This document shows positions 9,188-19,866 of a stretch of DNA of 64,000 nucleotides, one piece after another; positions within the stretch are counted from its first letter, which is position 1, and the number at the start of each line of letters is the position of its first letter. The position numbers and the translations under genes are program-made. The notes beneath the pieces are model-generated. The model was not told the origin of the DNA and ran no database searches. It was given only the letters and a program-made list of their open reading frames with translations. The stretch covers positions 37,777 to 101,776 of the forward strand of contig JAFKFK010000023.1 of the NCBI GenBank assembly GCA_017307275.1, given 5' to 3'. The DNA is from Alphaproteobacteria bacterium. Lineage in GTDB: Bacteria; Pseudomonadota; Alphaproteobacteria; Reyranellales; Reyranellaceae.

Positions 9188-9598
9188 TCAGCTTGTGAGA
9201 CAGGCGGCGTTGATCAGGCCGAAGCAGGCGGCGAAACCGCCGGCGGTGATGCCGGCTGCTGCCTGGTTGGATTCGATGGCCACTTTAAGCTGCGGGAGCA
9301 TCAGGCGCATGCCGATATGCACGATCAGTTGCACGACGAGAGCCACCAGAGCCCATAGTACGACGTCGGTCAGGCTGATGGACTGCGCAATCGTATTGGC
9401 GAGCGGCAGGCAAAATCCCAGAAGAGCGCCAACCAGCGCCGTCGCGGCGGCCGAGTTGCCGGCCCGGATCAGCGTGAATTCCCGCCAGGGGGTGATCATC
9501 GTGTAGACAAACAAGAACAGGCCAATCAGGCCGAAGCCCACGACGACGTAGCGCACGAAGTTGGGGAAGGCCGCGACCAGCCACTGGAATTCAGGCAT
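9188..9598 (-). CDS. DUF350 (YjfL-like) integral membrane protein
   Basis: A 136-residue protein with four hydrophobic segments at about residues 14-35, 48-68, 77-98 and 113-133. This is half-repeat DUF350 architecture. The polar TPWREFTLIRAGNSAAA between segments 1 and 2 is the family's conserved loop, with Glu, Arg and Asn. It is the first gene of the DUF350 / small protein / ATP-grasp / TauD / exported-protein set and is separated from the next gene by 4 bases. The E. coli yjfL-yjfM-yjfC cluster has the same order for its first three members. Confidence 0.88.
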   Translation of the reverse strand: MPEFQWLVAAFPNFVRYVVVGFGLIGLFLFVYTMITPWREFTLIRAGNSAAATALVGALLGFCLPLANTIAQSISLTDVVLWALVALVVQLIVHIGMRLMLPQLKVAIESNQAAAGITAGGFAACFGLINAACLTS

Positions 9599-9616
9599 AT
9601 CGCGACTTTCCGCCGG

Positions 9617-10369
9617 TCAGCCGTGCATGGTCAAGCCGCCCGACACGCTGATCGTCTGCCCGGTGATGAAAGCGGCATCGTCGCTGGCGAGGAAACAGAC
9701 CGCGCCGGGGATATCTTCAGGCTGGCCGACGCGTTTCATGGGGATGGCGCCAACCAGGGCCGCGCGCACCTTCTGCCCGCGTTCGTCGTCGCCGGCTACG
9801 GCTGCCAGCAACGGCGTATCGGTGGGGCCTGGGCACACGGCGTTGAGCGTGATGCCTTTGCGTGCGACCTCACGCGCCACGGTTTTGGTGAAGGCGATGA
9901 TGCCGCCCTTGCAGGCCGAATACACCGCCTCCTGTGAGGAGCCGACGCGACCGGCGTCCGAGGCGATATTGACGATGCGGCCACTGCCGCGTGCCACCAT
10001 ACCCTTCAGGACGAAGTGACTCATATTGAGCGGTCCGCGCAGATTGATGGCGATGAGCTGATCCCACAGATCGGGCGTCGTATCGACGAAGTTGGCGAAG
10101 CGATCCCAGCCGGCGTTGTTCACGAGGATGTCGGTAGGGCCCACTTCACGTTCGAAATGCAGGATGGCACTACCGACGGCGTCGTAGTCGGAGATGTCGA
10201 CGCCGGAGGCGAAGCCTTTGATCTCGGCGGCTACCTTGTTCGCTCCGTCGAGATTGCGGTCGAACACGCCGACCTTGGCTCCGTAGGAAGCGAAGCGCCG
10301 GCAGATTGCGCTGCCGATCGCGCCGCCGCCGCCCGTGACGATGACGCTCTTTCCGTCCAGTCCGCGCAT
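9617..10369 (-). CDS. SDR-family dehydrogenase, BadH-like (2-hydroxycyclohexanecarboxyl-CoA dehydrogenase type)
   Basis: A 250-residue short-chain dehydrogenase. It has the NAD-binding TGGGGAIGSAICRRF motif, the NNAG motif, the catalytic Ser in NIASDAGRVGSS, and YSACKGG in place of the usual YxxxK (Tyr and Lys both present). The end FITGQTISVSGGLTMHG and the NNAGWD ... PDLW segment are very close to BadH of alicyclic acid degradation. It lies 10 bases after the enoyl-CoA hydratase, so the pair would hydrate a CoA ester and oxidise the product. A general 3-hydroxyacyl-CoA dehydrogenase role is also possible. Confidence 0.88.
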   Translation of the reverse strand: MRGLDGKSVIVTGGGGAIGSAICRRFASYGAKVGVFDRNLDGANKVAAEIKGFASGVDISDYDAVGSAILHFEREVGPTDILVNNAGWDRFANFVDTTPDLWDQLIAINLRGPLNMSHFVLKGMVARGSGRIVNIASDAGRVGSSQEAVYSACKGGIIAFTKTVAREVARKGITLNAVCPGPTDTPLLAAVAGDDERGQKVRAALVGAIPMKRVGQPEDIPGAVCFLASDDAAFITGQTISVSGGLTMHG

Positions 10370-10379
10370 GGGCTGCTCC

Positions 10380-11192
10380 TCAGAGGGGCGAGTAGGGATC
10401 GAACTTGGGCTTACGCTTCTCGAGATGCGAGGCGAGCCCTTCCTTCACTTCAGGCCCCAGGAAACCCAGCATCTCGAGCCCGAGCGAGGTGTCGAAAGTC
10501 GGGCCCATCATGCGCAGCCAGTTGTTCAAGGCGTACTTCGTGAAGCGGATGGACGTCTGCGCACCCTCGGCGAGCTTAGTCGCGACTTCGAGGCCCTTGG
10601 CTTCGAGCTGGTCGTCCTCGACGCAAAGCGAGACGAGGCCGATGCGCTCGGCTTCCTCGCCATCGACCGCTTCACAGAGCAGCAGATAGTACTTGGCCTT
10701 GGCCATGCCGCAGAGCAGGGGCCAGACGATGCAGGCATGGTCGCCGGCCGCAACGCCCAGGCGCGTATGGCCATCGATGATCTTGGCCTTCTTCGAGGCG
10801 ATCGACACGTCCGCCAGGATGCCGGCAACGAGGCCCGCGCCAACAGCCGGTCCACGCATGGTGCTGACGATCGGCTTGGAGCAGTTGATGACGTTGTAGA
10901 CGATGTCGCGCGCTTCCTTCCACGTCCGGAGCAGTGCGTTGTAGTCCGTGATGTTCTTTTCGATGATGTCGAAGTCGCCGCCGGCCGAGAATACCTTGCC
11001 ACCGGCGCCCTGGATGATGACGCAGTTGACTGTGTCGTCGCCGTCGATGTCGCGCCACACGTCAACCAGTTCGCGGTGCATGATCGCATCCGTGGCGTTG
11101 TATTTATCGGGCCGGTTCATCGTGACGCGCAGCACCTTGGGGTGCGGGCGATCGAACAGCAGGCGCTGGTATCTCTTCTGCCAATCGGACAT
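10380..11192 (-). CDS. enoyl-CoA hydratase/isomerase family protein
   Basis: A 270-residue crotonase-fold enzyme. The oxyanion-hole segments are visible as [14 protein letters not shown] (around residues 67-80) and [19 protein letters not shown] (around 111-130). The second catalytic-glutamate position is not the classic EG[E/T] form: the sequence reads [18 protein letters not shown], so hydratase activity cannot be assumed. It is the upstream partner of the BadH-like gene. A GGAGGAG ribosome-binding site precedes the ATG and lies inside a hairpin (see 11198-11216). Confidence 0.88.
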   Translation of the reverse strand: MSDWQKRYQRLLFDRPHPKVLRVTMNRPDKYNATDAIMHRELVDVWRDIDGDDTVNCVIIQGAGGKVFSAGGDFDIIEKNITDYNALLRTWKEARDIVYNVINCSKPIVSTMRGPAVGAGLVAGILADVSIASKKAKIIDGHTRLGVAAGDHACIVWPLLCGMAKAKYYLLLCEAVDGEEAERIGLVSLCVEDDQLEAKGLEVATKLAEGAQTSIRFTKYALNNWLRMMGPTFDTSLGLEMLGFLGPEVKEGLASHLEKRKPKFDPYSPL

Positions 11193-11197
11193 GAGGT

Positions 11198-11216
11198 CTC
11201 CTCCGTTAAGGAGGAG
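11198..11216 (-). promoter_or_regulatory. hairpin enclosing the enoyl-CoA hydratase ribosome-binding site
   Basis: Seven base pairs, CTCCTCC and GGAGGAG, around a GTTAA loop. On the minus strand the GGAGGAG arm is exactly the ribosome-binding site, about 5 nt before the start at 11192. It may lower basal translation, or it may simply be a strong SD with a chance complement. Confidence 0.4.
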
Positions 11217-11240
11217 CCTAGCCCGCTTCGAGGCGTAGCC

Positions 11241-12773
11241 TCAACGACGCGTGTTGCCCGCACTCCACTGGCCGGCACTGGCGAAGCGCACGGCCTCTTC
11301 CGCGGCGCGAACCAGGGCGCGCGCCTTGAGCACGCTCTCCTGGTATTCGGCTTCGAGATCGGAATCGGCCACGACGCCGACACCCGCCTGGACATACAGG
11401 GTGTTGTCCTTCACCAGGCCAGTACGGAGCATGATGCAGGTGTCCATCGAGCCGTTGGCGGCGAAGTAGCCGGCGCAGCCGGCATAGATGCCGCGGCGCA
11501 CCGGCTCGACCTCTTCGATGATCTCCATGGCGCGCACCTTCGGTGCCCCCGACAGCGTGCCGGCCGGGAAGCCGGCCTTCAGCGCATCGATCGCATCCAG
11601 CCCATCTTCGAGCGTGCCCTCGACGTGGCTGCTGATGTGCTGGAGGTGGCTGTATTTCTCGATGGTGAACTGCTCGACGACCCGCACCGAGCCGATCTTG
11701 GAGACACGACCGACATCGTTGCGTGCCAGATCGACCAGCATCAGGTGCTCGGCATGCTCCTTGGGATCGGCCAGCAGCTTGTCGGCGAGTTGCTTGTCTT
11801 CTTCAGGGGTGGCGCCACGCCGGATGGTGCCGGCCAGCGGTCGGATGGTGACCGTGTTGTCGCGCAGCCGCACCAGGATCTCCGGGCTCGACCCCACGAT
11901 GGTGAAGTCGCCGTAGTCGAAGAAGATCAGGAACGGCGAGGGGTTGATGCGGCGCAGTGACCGGTAGAGCGAGAGCGGCGGCAGCTTGAAGGGCAGCGAG
12001 AAGCGCTGCGACGGCACGATCTGGAAGGCATCGCCTGCGCGGATGTACTCCTTGCAGGTTTCGACCATCTTCTTGAAATCGTCCTTCGACATGTTGGCCT
12101 GCGGCTCGGGCAGGCCGTCCAGGTCGTCGGCGCTTTCGCGGCGGAAGGGGAGCGTGCGCTCGAAATCGGCGACTGCGTCGCCCAGCCGTTCCTGTGCGGC
12201 TTCGTAGGCGGCGCGCGCGGAGACGCCTGCCTGCGGCCAGGCCGGTGTGACCAGGGTCACGTTGTCTTCCAGACGGTCGAAGATGCAGATCAGGGTCGGC
12301 CGCACCATGATCGCGTCGGGCAATCCGATCGGATCGGGATTGGTGTCCGGCAGCCGCTCCATGTCGCGGACCATGTCGTAGCCCAGGAAGCCAAACAGGC
12401 CCGACGCCATCGGCGGCAGTCCGGGCGGCAGCTCCATCTGGCACTCGCGAATCAGCGTGCGCAGGGTTTCGAGGGGGCGGCCGTCGAGCTTCTCGAAGGC
12501 GCGCGCGTCGGTGCGGGCGTGGCGGTTGATTTCGGCCTGGCCCTTGGTGCAGCGCCACACGACATCGGGCTTCATGCCGATGATCGAATAGCGACCGCGC
12601 ACCGAGCCGCCTTCGACCGATTCCAGTAGGAACGAGTTGGCGCGGCCATCGGCCAGCTTCAGGTAGGCCGAGACCGGTGTTTCGAGATCGGCGACGAGCT
12701 TGGTCGAAACGACCTGTGGCTTGCCAGCGTCATAGACAGCCTCAAAGGCGCCGAAGTCGGGCGAAATCGACAT
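11241..12773 (-). CDS. trpE: anthranilate synthase component I
   Basis: A 510-residue chorismate-using enzyme that makes anthranilate with ammonia supplied by TrpG, the first step of tryptophan synthesis. The N-terminal LLES motif of the tryptophan feedback site is present (NSFLLESVEGGSVRGRYSIIG). The catalytic domain carries RPLAGTIRRGATPEEDKQLA and AGFPAGTLSGAPKVRAMEII, and the end is the usual ADSDLEAEYQESVLKARALV. No trpG is adjacent, and trpGDC would be elsewhere. It starts 12 bases after the PpiD-like gene. A short GAGGC/GCCTC hairpin overlaps its stop codon. Confidence 0.97.
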   Translation of the reverse strand: MSISPDFGAFEAVYDAGKPQVVSTKLVADLETPVSAYLKLADGRANSFLLESVEGGSVRGRYSIIGMKPDVVWRCTKGQAEINRHARTDARAFEKLDGRPLETLRTLIRECQMELPPGLPPMASGLFGFLGYDMVRDMERLPDTNPDPIGLPDAIMVRPTLICIFDRLEDNVTLVTPAWPQAGVSARAAYEAAQERLGDAVADFERTLPFRRESADDLDGLPEPQANMSKDDFKKMVETCKEYIRAGDAFQIVPSQRFSLPFKLPPLSLYRSLRRINPSPFLIFFDYGDFTIVGSSPEILVRLRDNTVTIRPLAGTIRRGATPEEDKQLADKLLADPKEHAEHLMLVDLARNDVGRVSKIGSVRVVEQFTIEKYSHLQHISSHVEGTLEDGLDAIDALKAGFPAGTLSGAPKVRAMEIIEEVEPVRRGIYAGCAGYFAANGSMDTCIMLRTGLVKDNTLYVQAGVGVVADSDLEAEYQESVLKARALVRAAEEAVRFASAGQWSAGNTRR

Positions 12774-12784
12774 GGAAGGCCGCC

Positions 12785-14713
12785 TTATTGTTGCTGCTGG
12801 AAGAGCGTCGCGAAGGCAGCCTGATCGACCGTCACGCCATACTTGGCGCGCAGCGCCGCCACGAGCTGCAGGATGAGATCGTTGGCGATCATCGTGTCGA
12901 GCTGCGTGCCATAACGCTCCAGCGCATCCTTCTCCTTGGCCAGATCGGGGGCGTCGATCTGCTTGAGGCGGACCAGCACACTGCCCTCGGCTGCTCGCAC
13001 TGCCTGCGTCTTGTCGAGTGCGAGCTTGAAGAGCTCCTGCACGGCGGCCTGATTGAGATAATTGCCCGTGTCGTTCTCGAAACGCGTGACTGGCTTGGCG
13101 ATACGGGACTCCAGACCCAGCTCTTTGGCGAGGGTGGGGAAGTCGGTTCCGGCGTTGGCCTTCTCGACGGCTGCCTTGACCTTCTCGTCGGCGAGCTTGC
13201 GGCGCTCGTCGGACTGCCAGGCCTCGGTGACCTTGGCTTCGACCTCGTTCAGCGTCGGCGTGCGGGCCGGGGTGATTCGGTCGGTATGCACGATGAAATA
13301 TTCACCGCGCTGCGTTTCGAGAAGCTCGCTCTCCGCGCTCTCGCGCGTCGCGAAAGCGGCTTGTACCAGCTCGGCGGCGGCGGGACCGATGACGATCTGC
13401 TTGCCTGCCGCATCCTGACCGCTGGAGCTGACATTCTCGTAGGTGCGGATCTTGAGGCCAAGATCCTCGGCGGCGGCCTTCATCGACTGGGTCTTGCTCA
13501 GCACGCGCTCGAAATCGGTGACCAGCTTGATGAGGAGGTCGGGCGCCTGCTGGGCCTTCAACTCCTTCTCGAGCTTGTCCTTCACTTCTTCGAACGGCAC
13601 GGACTTGCCGGCCTCGATCTTGTTGATGCGGATGACGTGCCAGCCCAGCGGAGACTGGAGCGGTGCCGCGGCGATGCCTTCCGGCAGGCCGAAGATACCG
13701 TCGGCCAATGGACCGGGCGGCAGGTCCTTCTTGGTGACGGGACCCAGCTTGATCACGCCGTCGGCGTTGCCGGTGGCTTCCTTGGCGGCATCCTCAAGTG
13801 ACTTTCCGGCCTTGACGGCGGCGATGATGGCCTTTGCCTTGTCTTCGCTGTCGGTCATTGCCTGATCGACGTCGCGCTTTTCCGGCGTGCCGAACTCGGC
13901 GGCGCGCGCCTCGAATTCCTGCTTCACGGCATCGGCCGTAACGGCGACCTGGCTCTGAACGTCGTCCACCGTGAGCATGACGTAGGAGAAGGCGCGGAAC
14001 TCGGGGATCTGGAACTTGTTCTTGTTGGCCTCGAAATAGGCGTTGAGCTGCTCCGGCGTCGGCTTGGGAACGTCGACTACGATCGCGTCGGGAACATAGA
14101 TCGTTTCGGCGACTCGCTTCTCGCTGTCGAGCCGGAAGATGTCGTCGCGCAGTGTATTGGGCGCGAGACCCTTGGGCTGCACGATTCCAAAGAGCTGGGC
14201 GGCCGCGATCTCGCGGCGCATGTCGTTCTCGAATTGCGGAATGCTGATACGCGCCTGCTGCAGACGGTTCCTGTAGAGCAGGGGATCGAACGTACCGCCG
14301 GTGCCCTGGAAGGCGGGATTGCGGGCGATCGCGGCAGCGACCTGCGCTTCACTGGCCGTCAGACCGAACTCGCGGATGGCATAGTCGAGAACTGCCCTTT
14401 GGATAACATCTTCAAGGGCGCTGACATGCAGGCTCATGCCCATCGCTTCTTCGGTCGTGGGGCGACGTCGATACTGGCGTTCGAAGGCCTCTAGCTGCCG
14501 GTTGTACTGCTCGCGGACCTCGGCCGAGGACACGGAAGCGCCGCCCACCCAGCCATAGATCGGCAGATGATAGCCGCCGATATGCGCCACCTCCGCGCTG
14601 CGGCCGCCGCTACGGATCATGTCGCCGATGCCCCAGAAGGCAAAGGCAATGATCAGCATGCTGGAGAGCAGGAACAGAACGACGAAGCGGGCAAATTTGG
14701 TGAACTTATTCAC
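12785..14713 (-). CDS. ppiD: PpiD/SurA-type peptidyl-prolyl isomerase, membrane-anchored foldase
   Basis: A 642-residue periplasmic foldase anchored by one N-terminal helix (FARFVVLFLLSSMLIIAFAF). A SurA-N-like region covers about residues 30-160, with the parvulin domain around 250-370 (DGVIKLGPVTKKDLPPGP, then PLQSPLGWHVIRIN). The C-terminal third is helical and charged, as in PpiD. It helps outer-membrane and exported proteins fold near the Sec translocon. Divergent from tpiA across 151 bases and upstream of trpE, an order common in alphaproteobacteria. The exact subfamily name is by analogy. Confidence 0.92.
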   Translation of the reverse strand: MNKFTKFARFVVLFLLSSMLIIAFAFWGIGDMIRSGGRSAEVAHIGGYHLPIYGWVGGASVSSAEVREQYNRQLEAFERQYRRRPTTEEAMGMSLHVSALEDVIQRAVLDYAIREFGLTASEAQVAAAIARNPAFQGTGGTFDPLLYRNRLQQARISIPQFENDMRREIAAAQLFGIVQPKGLAPNTLRDDIFRLDSEKRVAETIYVPDAIVVDVPKPTPEQLNAYFEANKNKFQIPEFRAFSYVMLTVDDVQSQVAVTADAVKQEFEARAAEFGTPEKRDVDQAMTDSEDKAKAIIAAVKAGKSLEDAAKEATGNADGVIKLGPVTKKDLPPGPLADGIFGLPEGIAAAPLQSPLGWHVIRINKIEAGKSVPFEEVKDKLEKELKAQQAPDLLIKLVTDFERVLSKTQSMKAAAEDLGLKIRTYENVSSSGQDAAGKQIVIGPAAAELVQAAFATRESAESELLETQRGEYFIVHTDRITPARTPTLNEVEAKVTEAWQSDERRKLADEKVKAAVEKANAGTDFPTLAKELGLESRIAKPVTRFENDTGNYLNQAAVQELFKLALDKTQAVRAAEGSVLVRLKQIDAPDLAKEKDALERYGTQLDTMIANDLILQLVAALRAKYGVTVDQAAFATLFQQQQ

Positions 14714-14864
14714 GGCTCAGCTTGGGGTATGAAAAGGGGGTCCGCGCGGGGCGCCATGCCTACCACTGGCCCCCCGGACAGGCAACCGAGCGGCCTTTAC
14801 CGCAAACTCTGCCGCCGCTAGACACGCCGACGACGAGTTCACGGGCGAATTAACGGGGAACATC

Positions 14865-15620
14865 ATGGCGCGTACAAGGCGGCCGCTGATTGCGGGCAAC
14901 TGGAAGATGAACGGTCTCACCAGCGATGCCTTGGCGCTTGCGAAGGATGTCGCGGCCGGCGTGAGCCAAGCCGGCTGGACGGACCGCGAGCTGCTCGTCT
15001 GCCCGCCGGCGACCCTGGTGATGGCGGTGGCCGACGCGGCCAAGGGCAGCGGCCTGCTGGTCGGCGGCCAGAATTGCCATGCCAAGGCAAATGGCGCTCA
15101 TACCGGCGACATTTCGGCCGAAATGCTGAAGGACGCCGGCGCCAGCCATGTGATCGTGGGCCACTCCGAGCGCCGCAGCGATTGCGGCGAGACCGATGCC
15201 ATCGTGCGCGCCAAGGCCGAGGCGGCGTGGCGTGCTGGCCTTCTGCCAATCGTCTGCATTGGCGAGACCCTGGCCGAGCGCGAAGGAGGCAAGACGCTCG
15301 CCGTGCTCGAGACGCAGCTCAAGGGGAGCGTGCCGGCGGGTTCGACGGCCGCAAAGCTAGTCGTTGCCTATGAGCCGGTCTGGGCGATCGGCACGGGCAA
15401 GACGCCGACCGTTGCCGAGGTGGCCGCAGCCCACGCGCATATTCGCAAGGTGCTGGGTGGCCTGATGTCCGATGCCGGCGCCGTTCGGTTGCTCTATGGC
15501 GGCTCGGTCAAGGGCAGCAACGCCGCCGAGCTGCTGGCAGCGGGCGACGTCGATGGCGCCCTGGTTGGTGGGGCCAGCCTGAACGCGGCGGAATTTTTGG
15601 CTATCGCCAAGGCCGTCTAA
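14865..15620 (+). CDS. tpiA: triosephosphate isomerase
   Basis: A 251-residue (beta/alpha)8 enzyme interconverting glyceraldehyde-3-phosphate and dihydroxyacetone phosphate. The catalytic residues are in place: Lys14 in AGNWKMNG, His100 in VIVGHSERR and Glu170 in [16 protein letters not shown]. The phosphate-binding [14 protein letters not shown] segment follows. Length is normal. It is followed 51 bases later by secG, the usual alphaproteobacterial neighbour, and is probably co-transcribed with it. Confidence 0.98.
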   Translation: MARTRRPLIAGNWKMNGLTSDALALAKDVAAGVSQAGWTDRELLVCPPATLVMAVADAAKGSGLLVGGQNCHAKANGAHTGDISAEMLKDAGASHVIVGHSERRSDCGETDAIVRAKAEAAWRAGLLPIVCIGETLAEREGGKTLAVLETQLKGSVPAGSTAAKLVVAYEPVWAIGTGKTPTVAEVAAAHAHIRKVLGGLMSDAGAVRLLYGGSVKGSNAAELLAAGDVDGALVGGASLNAAEFLAIAKAV

Positions 15621-15671
15621 AGGGGCTAGAAGCGCCCGCTTGCGGAGATTTCCTTCTAGCGCTGGACAAAA

Positions 15672-16061
15672 ATGGACGCCGTAAGACACTTTCTTCACGA
15701 ATGGCGGCTCGTGCTGCTCGTCATCCATGTCGGCGTGACGGCCGCGATGATCGTCGTGATCCTGCTTCAGCGCAGCGAAGGCGGCGGCCTCGGTATGGGC
15801 CGCACCGACGCGCTGTTCTCGGTGCGCGGTCAGGCCAACGTGCTGTCGCGGGCAACCGCGATCCTCGCCGGTATCTTCCTGTTCCTCAGCTTGGTGATGG
15901 CGTGGAGCTTGACCGATCCCACCCGTGGCACGAAATCCGTCATGGATCGTGCGCCGGTTGGTGCTCCTGCAGCGCCCGTGGCTCCGGGCGGCATGGCGCC
16001 GGCGGCGCCGTCGCCAGGGGCTCCGGCAGCGCCGGGGCAGCCCGCCGCTCCCACCCGCTAG
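15672..16061 (+). CDS. secG: preprotein translocase subunit SecG
   Basis: A 129-residue inner-membrane component of SecYEG. Two hydrophobic helices are visible, at about residues 13-32 (LVLLVIHVGVTAAMIVVILL) and 59-80 (ATAILAGIFLFLSLVMAW), with the conserved LLQRSEGGGLGMG loop between them. The C-terminal 40 residues are an Ala/Pro-rich tail, which is common in alphaproteobacterial SecG. It sits between tpiA and pyrG, a conserved order. Confidence 0.95.
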   Translation: MDAVRHFLHEWRLVLLVIHVGVTAAMIVVILLQRSEGGGLGMGRTDALFSVRGQANVLSRATAILAGIFLFLSLVMAWSLTDPTRGTKSVMDRAPVGAPAAPVAPGGMAPAAPSPGAPAAPGQPAAPTR

Positions 16062-17792
<1,731 letters not shown>

Positions 17793-17801
17793 AAGAGCGG
17801 G

Positions 17802-17818
17802 CCGGCGGTAGTCGCCGG
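17802..17818 (+). terminator. possible hairpin terminator after pyrG
   Basis: CCGGCG (17802-17807) pairs with CGCCGG (17813-17818) around a short loop, 10 bases after the pyrG stop. There is no strong T tract, only GTCGTATTTCGG, so termination strength is uncertain. Confidence 0.35.
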
Positions 17819-17858
17819 GTCGTATTTCGGTCATGTTTCTCGGCAGAATCGAGCTGTC

Positions 17859-18608
17859 ATGATCCGCACAATCATCATCGCCCTGATCGGGATCGTCTGC
17901 CTCGGCGCGAGCGCTGGGGCGCAGTCGTATGGCAAGGCCGAGCGGCGCGATCCGCTCTTCCTGCGCTTTCCCGAGATGGCCGATCGTTATTGGGAGCGCT
18001 CGGAAACCAGCAACGCCAGCAGCAAGGTCGTGGCGATCCCGATGCCCAAGCAATGCGCTTTCCTCTATGCCGACGCCTACACGCGCGGCCAGATGAGCCC
18101 GCGCGAGGTGCAGGAGACGGCGCTATCCAGCTGCAACCGGCGGCTGGCCGAACTGGGGCCGCTTGGCGAGAACTACACGATCGACTGCCGCTGTCAGATC
18201 GTGCTCAGCAACGACTCCTACGTCGCGCCCCGGGAAGTGCTGCCAGACGATGCTTACGGACCTGTGTCGATCTTCTATCGCGACGATCGCGGCAACATGG
18301 CCCGCTTGAGCGGTGTCGCACGTTACGGTGCCCTGATCGGACGGGACCGCTCCGTTACTTTCACGGTCGAGAACCCTAGGGGCGAGCAGGTGTGCAACGG
18401 CACCATGACTAACGAGGGGCCGGCGAATGGGCAGTTCTCCTTGTCCTGCTTCGGCGGCAAGTTCGGCGGCCGGGGATCCTACGAAAGCAAGACCGGCGCC
18501 CCCAACGACCACATCATTGCCCGTGGCCAGACAGGACGTGGGCAACCTGTCGTCATGGTGATCGGCCTGCCGGCGCAGCTTGCGACCAACACCTACGGCG
18601 CTATCTAA
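17859..18608 (+). CDS. hypothetical exported protein A (paired with the next gene)
   Basis: Not recognised. The N-terminus MIRTIIIALIGIVCLGASAG is a Sec signal peptide with probable cleavage after AGA. The mature part is about 225 residues. It has a Cys-rich middle (CRCQIV, with further cysteines at CNRRL and CNGTM) and a glycine-rich stretch LSCFGGKFGGRGSY that looks like a beta-strand protein. No membrane helix follows the signal. The next exported gene starts 1 base after its stop, so the two are almost certainly co-expressed, possibly as partners in the periplasm. Confidence 0.75.
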   Translation: MIRTIIIALIGIVCLGASAGAQSYGKAERRDPLFLRFPEMADRYWERSETSNASSKVVAIPMPKQCAFLYADAYTRGQMSPREVQETALSSCNRRLAELGPLGENYTIDCRCQIVLSNDSYVAPREVLPDDAYGPVSIFYRDDRGNMARLSGVARYGALIGRDRSVTFTVENPRGEQVCNGTMTNEGPANGQFSLSCFGGKFGGRGSYESKTGAPNDHIIARGQTGRGQPVVMVIGLPAQLATNTYGAI

Positions 18609-18609
18609 G

Positions 18610-19497
18610 ATGCGACGGCTCGCATTACTGGCCGCTTTCGCGCTACTGGGCCCGGCAGCAGCCTTGGCGCAGAGCGCCGGTGAGGTCGAGCGCTGCTTCC
18701 AGAATCCAGCCGCCTGCGCCTCCGGAGGTGGTGGTGCAGCACCGGCGCCTGCCCACACGCCACCGCCCGTTGCCACGCGGCAAGCTCCTGCGCCCGACTA
18801 TGCGACCGTGCTCAACAGCTCCGAAGCGGATCGCAGGAAAATCCAGGAATCGCTACGCACGCTCGACAAATACAATGGCCCGATCGACGGCAACTTGCAG
18901 TCGGAGGCGACCGTCAAGGCGATTGCCGATTGGCAGAAGGGGCGGGGCACGGCGGCTGTCGGTAAGTTGACGCCCCCGGAAGCTGCACAGTTGAACGCTG
19001 AAGCCGCGCGTGCGCCGATCCGGCGTATCGAGCCGCCGGCTCAAACCGCGGCGGCACAACCGTCCAATGCCGACCGGCTCAAGGCGCTGCAGGCGAGGCT
19101 GGCGGAGCGCCGCAAGGCCGCCGAACCCAAGGCGAATGCCGCCGCGCAGGCGCTGATCGCCGATCTCAAGGCCTACGTTTCGGCCGATGGAAAGGGTGTA
19201 GCAGGCGATCAGTTTGCAGCCTTCGCCAAGTGGTATGCCGACAACAAAGCGGCCGGGCGGACCTTCGGTGCAATTGCCCCAGTGATCGACGACTACGGGG
19301 ACGCCAAGGCCGGTGCGGCGACGACGACCGAGGTCAAGTTCGAGACCAAGCAGGGCGCGAACACCTACAACCAGTGCCTGATGTTCGCCTGGGTCGAAGG
19401 CAGCCCGCGTAAGAATGCCCAGGCCTTTTCCTGCGACGACGTCGCTGCCGTGGAGAAGTGGAAGACCGATCAGACCCTGAAGAGTGCCTGGCGTTAG
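18610..19497 (+). CDS. exported protein with peptidoglycan-binding-like domain (exported protein B)
   Basis: A 295-residue protein, with start MRRLALLAAFALLGPAAALA chosen because ATG 18610 begins one base after the previous stop and gives a clean signal peptide. An Ala/Pro linker leads to residues ~75-135, where SLRTLDKYNGPIDGNLQSEA and VKAIADWQKGRG resemble a PG_binding_1 repeat (a three-helix peptidoglycan-binding fold). The remainder is helical and Ala-rich and ends in a conserved-looking CLMFAWVEGSPRKNAQAFSC. It probably binds the cell wall. The family-level call is tentative. Confidence 0.75.
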   Translation: MRRLALLAAFALLGPAAALAQSAGEVERCFQNPAACASGGGGAAPAPAHTPPPVATRQAPAPDYATVLNSSEADRRKIQESLRTLDKYNGPIDGNLQSEATVKAIADWQKGRGTAAVGKLTPPEAAQLNAEAARAPIRRIEPPAQTAAAQPSNADRLKALQARLAERRKAAEPKANAAAQALIADLKAYVSADGKGVAGDQFAAFAKWYADNKAAGRTFGAIAPVIDDYGDAKAGAATTTEVKFETKQGANTYNQCLMFAWVEGSPRKNAQAFSCDDVAAVEKWKTDQTLKSAWR

Positions 19498-19862
19498 CCA
19501 GCGTTCATCGTCTGGCCTGCAGCCCACAGCCATTTGCCGTTTGCCTCGGAGAACACACCGAGCGAGCGGTAGGTTGCGCGTATCTCCCGGCCGCCAGCGC
19601 TGAACTGATCTCGCAGGATCATCGTCGCAACGAGGAAGTTGGGAAATCGCTTCACCTCGAGGTCGTCAACCTGCTGGCTCCGAAACACCACTTTCCCTGA
19701 CCGGCAATAGGTCTCGACATAGCTTGCCTTGTCGAAGCGGGCGCCACTTGCGTTCACATAGACGAAGTCGGCATGGATCAGCGCCGCCAGATCATCGGCC
19801 GACCGACGCACCAGGGCGTCGGCCTTCGCTGCGAGAAGCTCCCGAATCGCTTTTACCGTCAC
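19494..19862 (-). CDS. NTF2-like / DUF4440 family protein
   Basis: About 122 residues of a SnoaL/NTF2-like cone fold, with a start helix (IRELLAAKADALVRRSADDLAALIH), the beta-strand FVYVNASGARFDKASYVETY and an end TYRSLGVFSEANGKWLWAAG. I propose GTG 19862 because the domain begins there. The frame is open upstream to 19952, overlapping nitrile hydratase beta, without a convincing ribosome-binding site. It directly follows the nitrile hydratase genes, so it may be co-expressed, but no known activator has this fold. The stop overlaps the convergent exported gene by 4 bases. Confidence 0.7.
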   Translation of the reverse strand: MTVKAIRELLAAKADALVRRSADDLAALIHADFVYVNASGARFDKASYVETYCRSGKVVFRSQQVDDLEVKRFPNFLVATMILRDQFSAGGREIRATYRSLGVFSEANGKWLWAAGQTMNAG

Positions 19863-19866
19863 CGGC

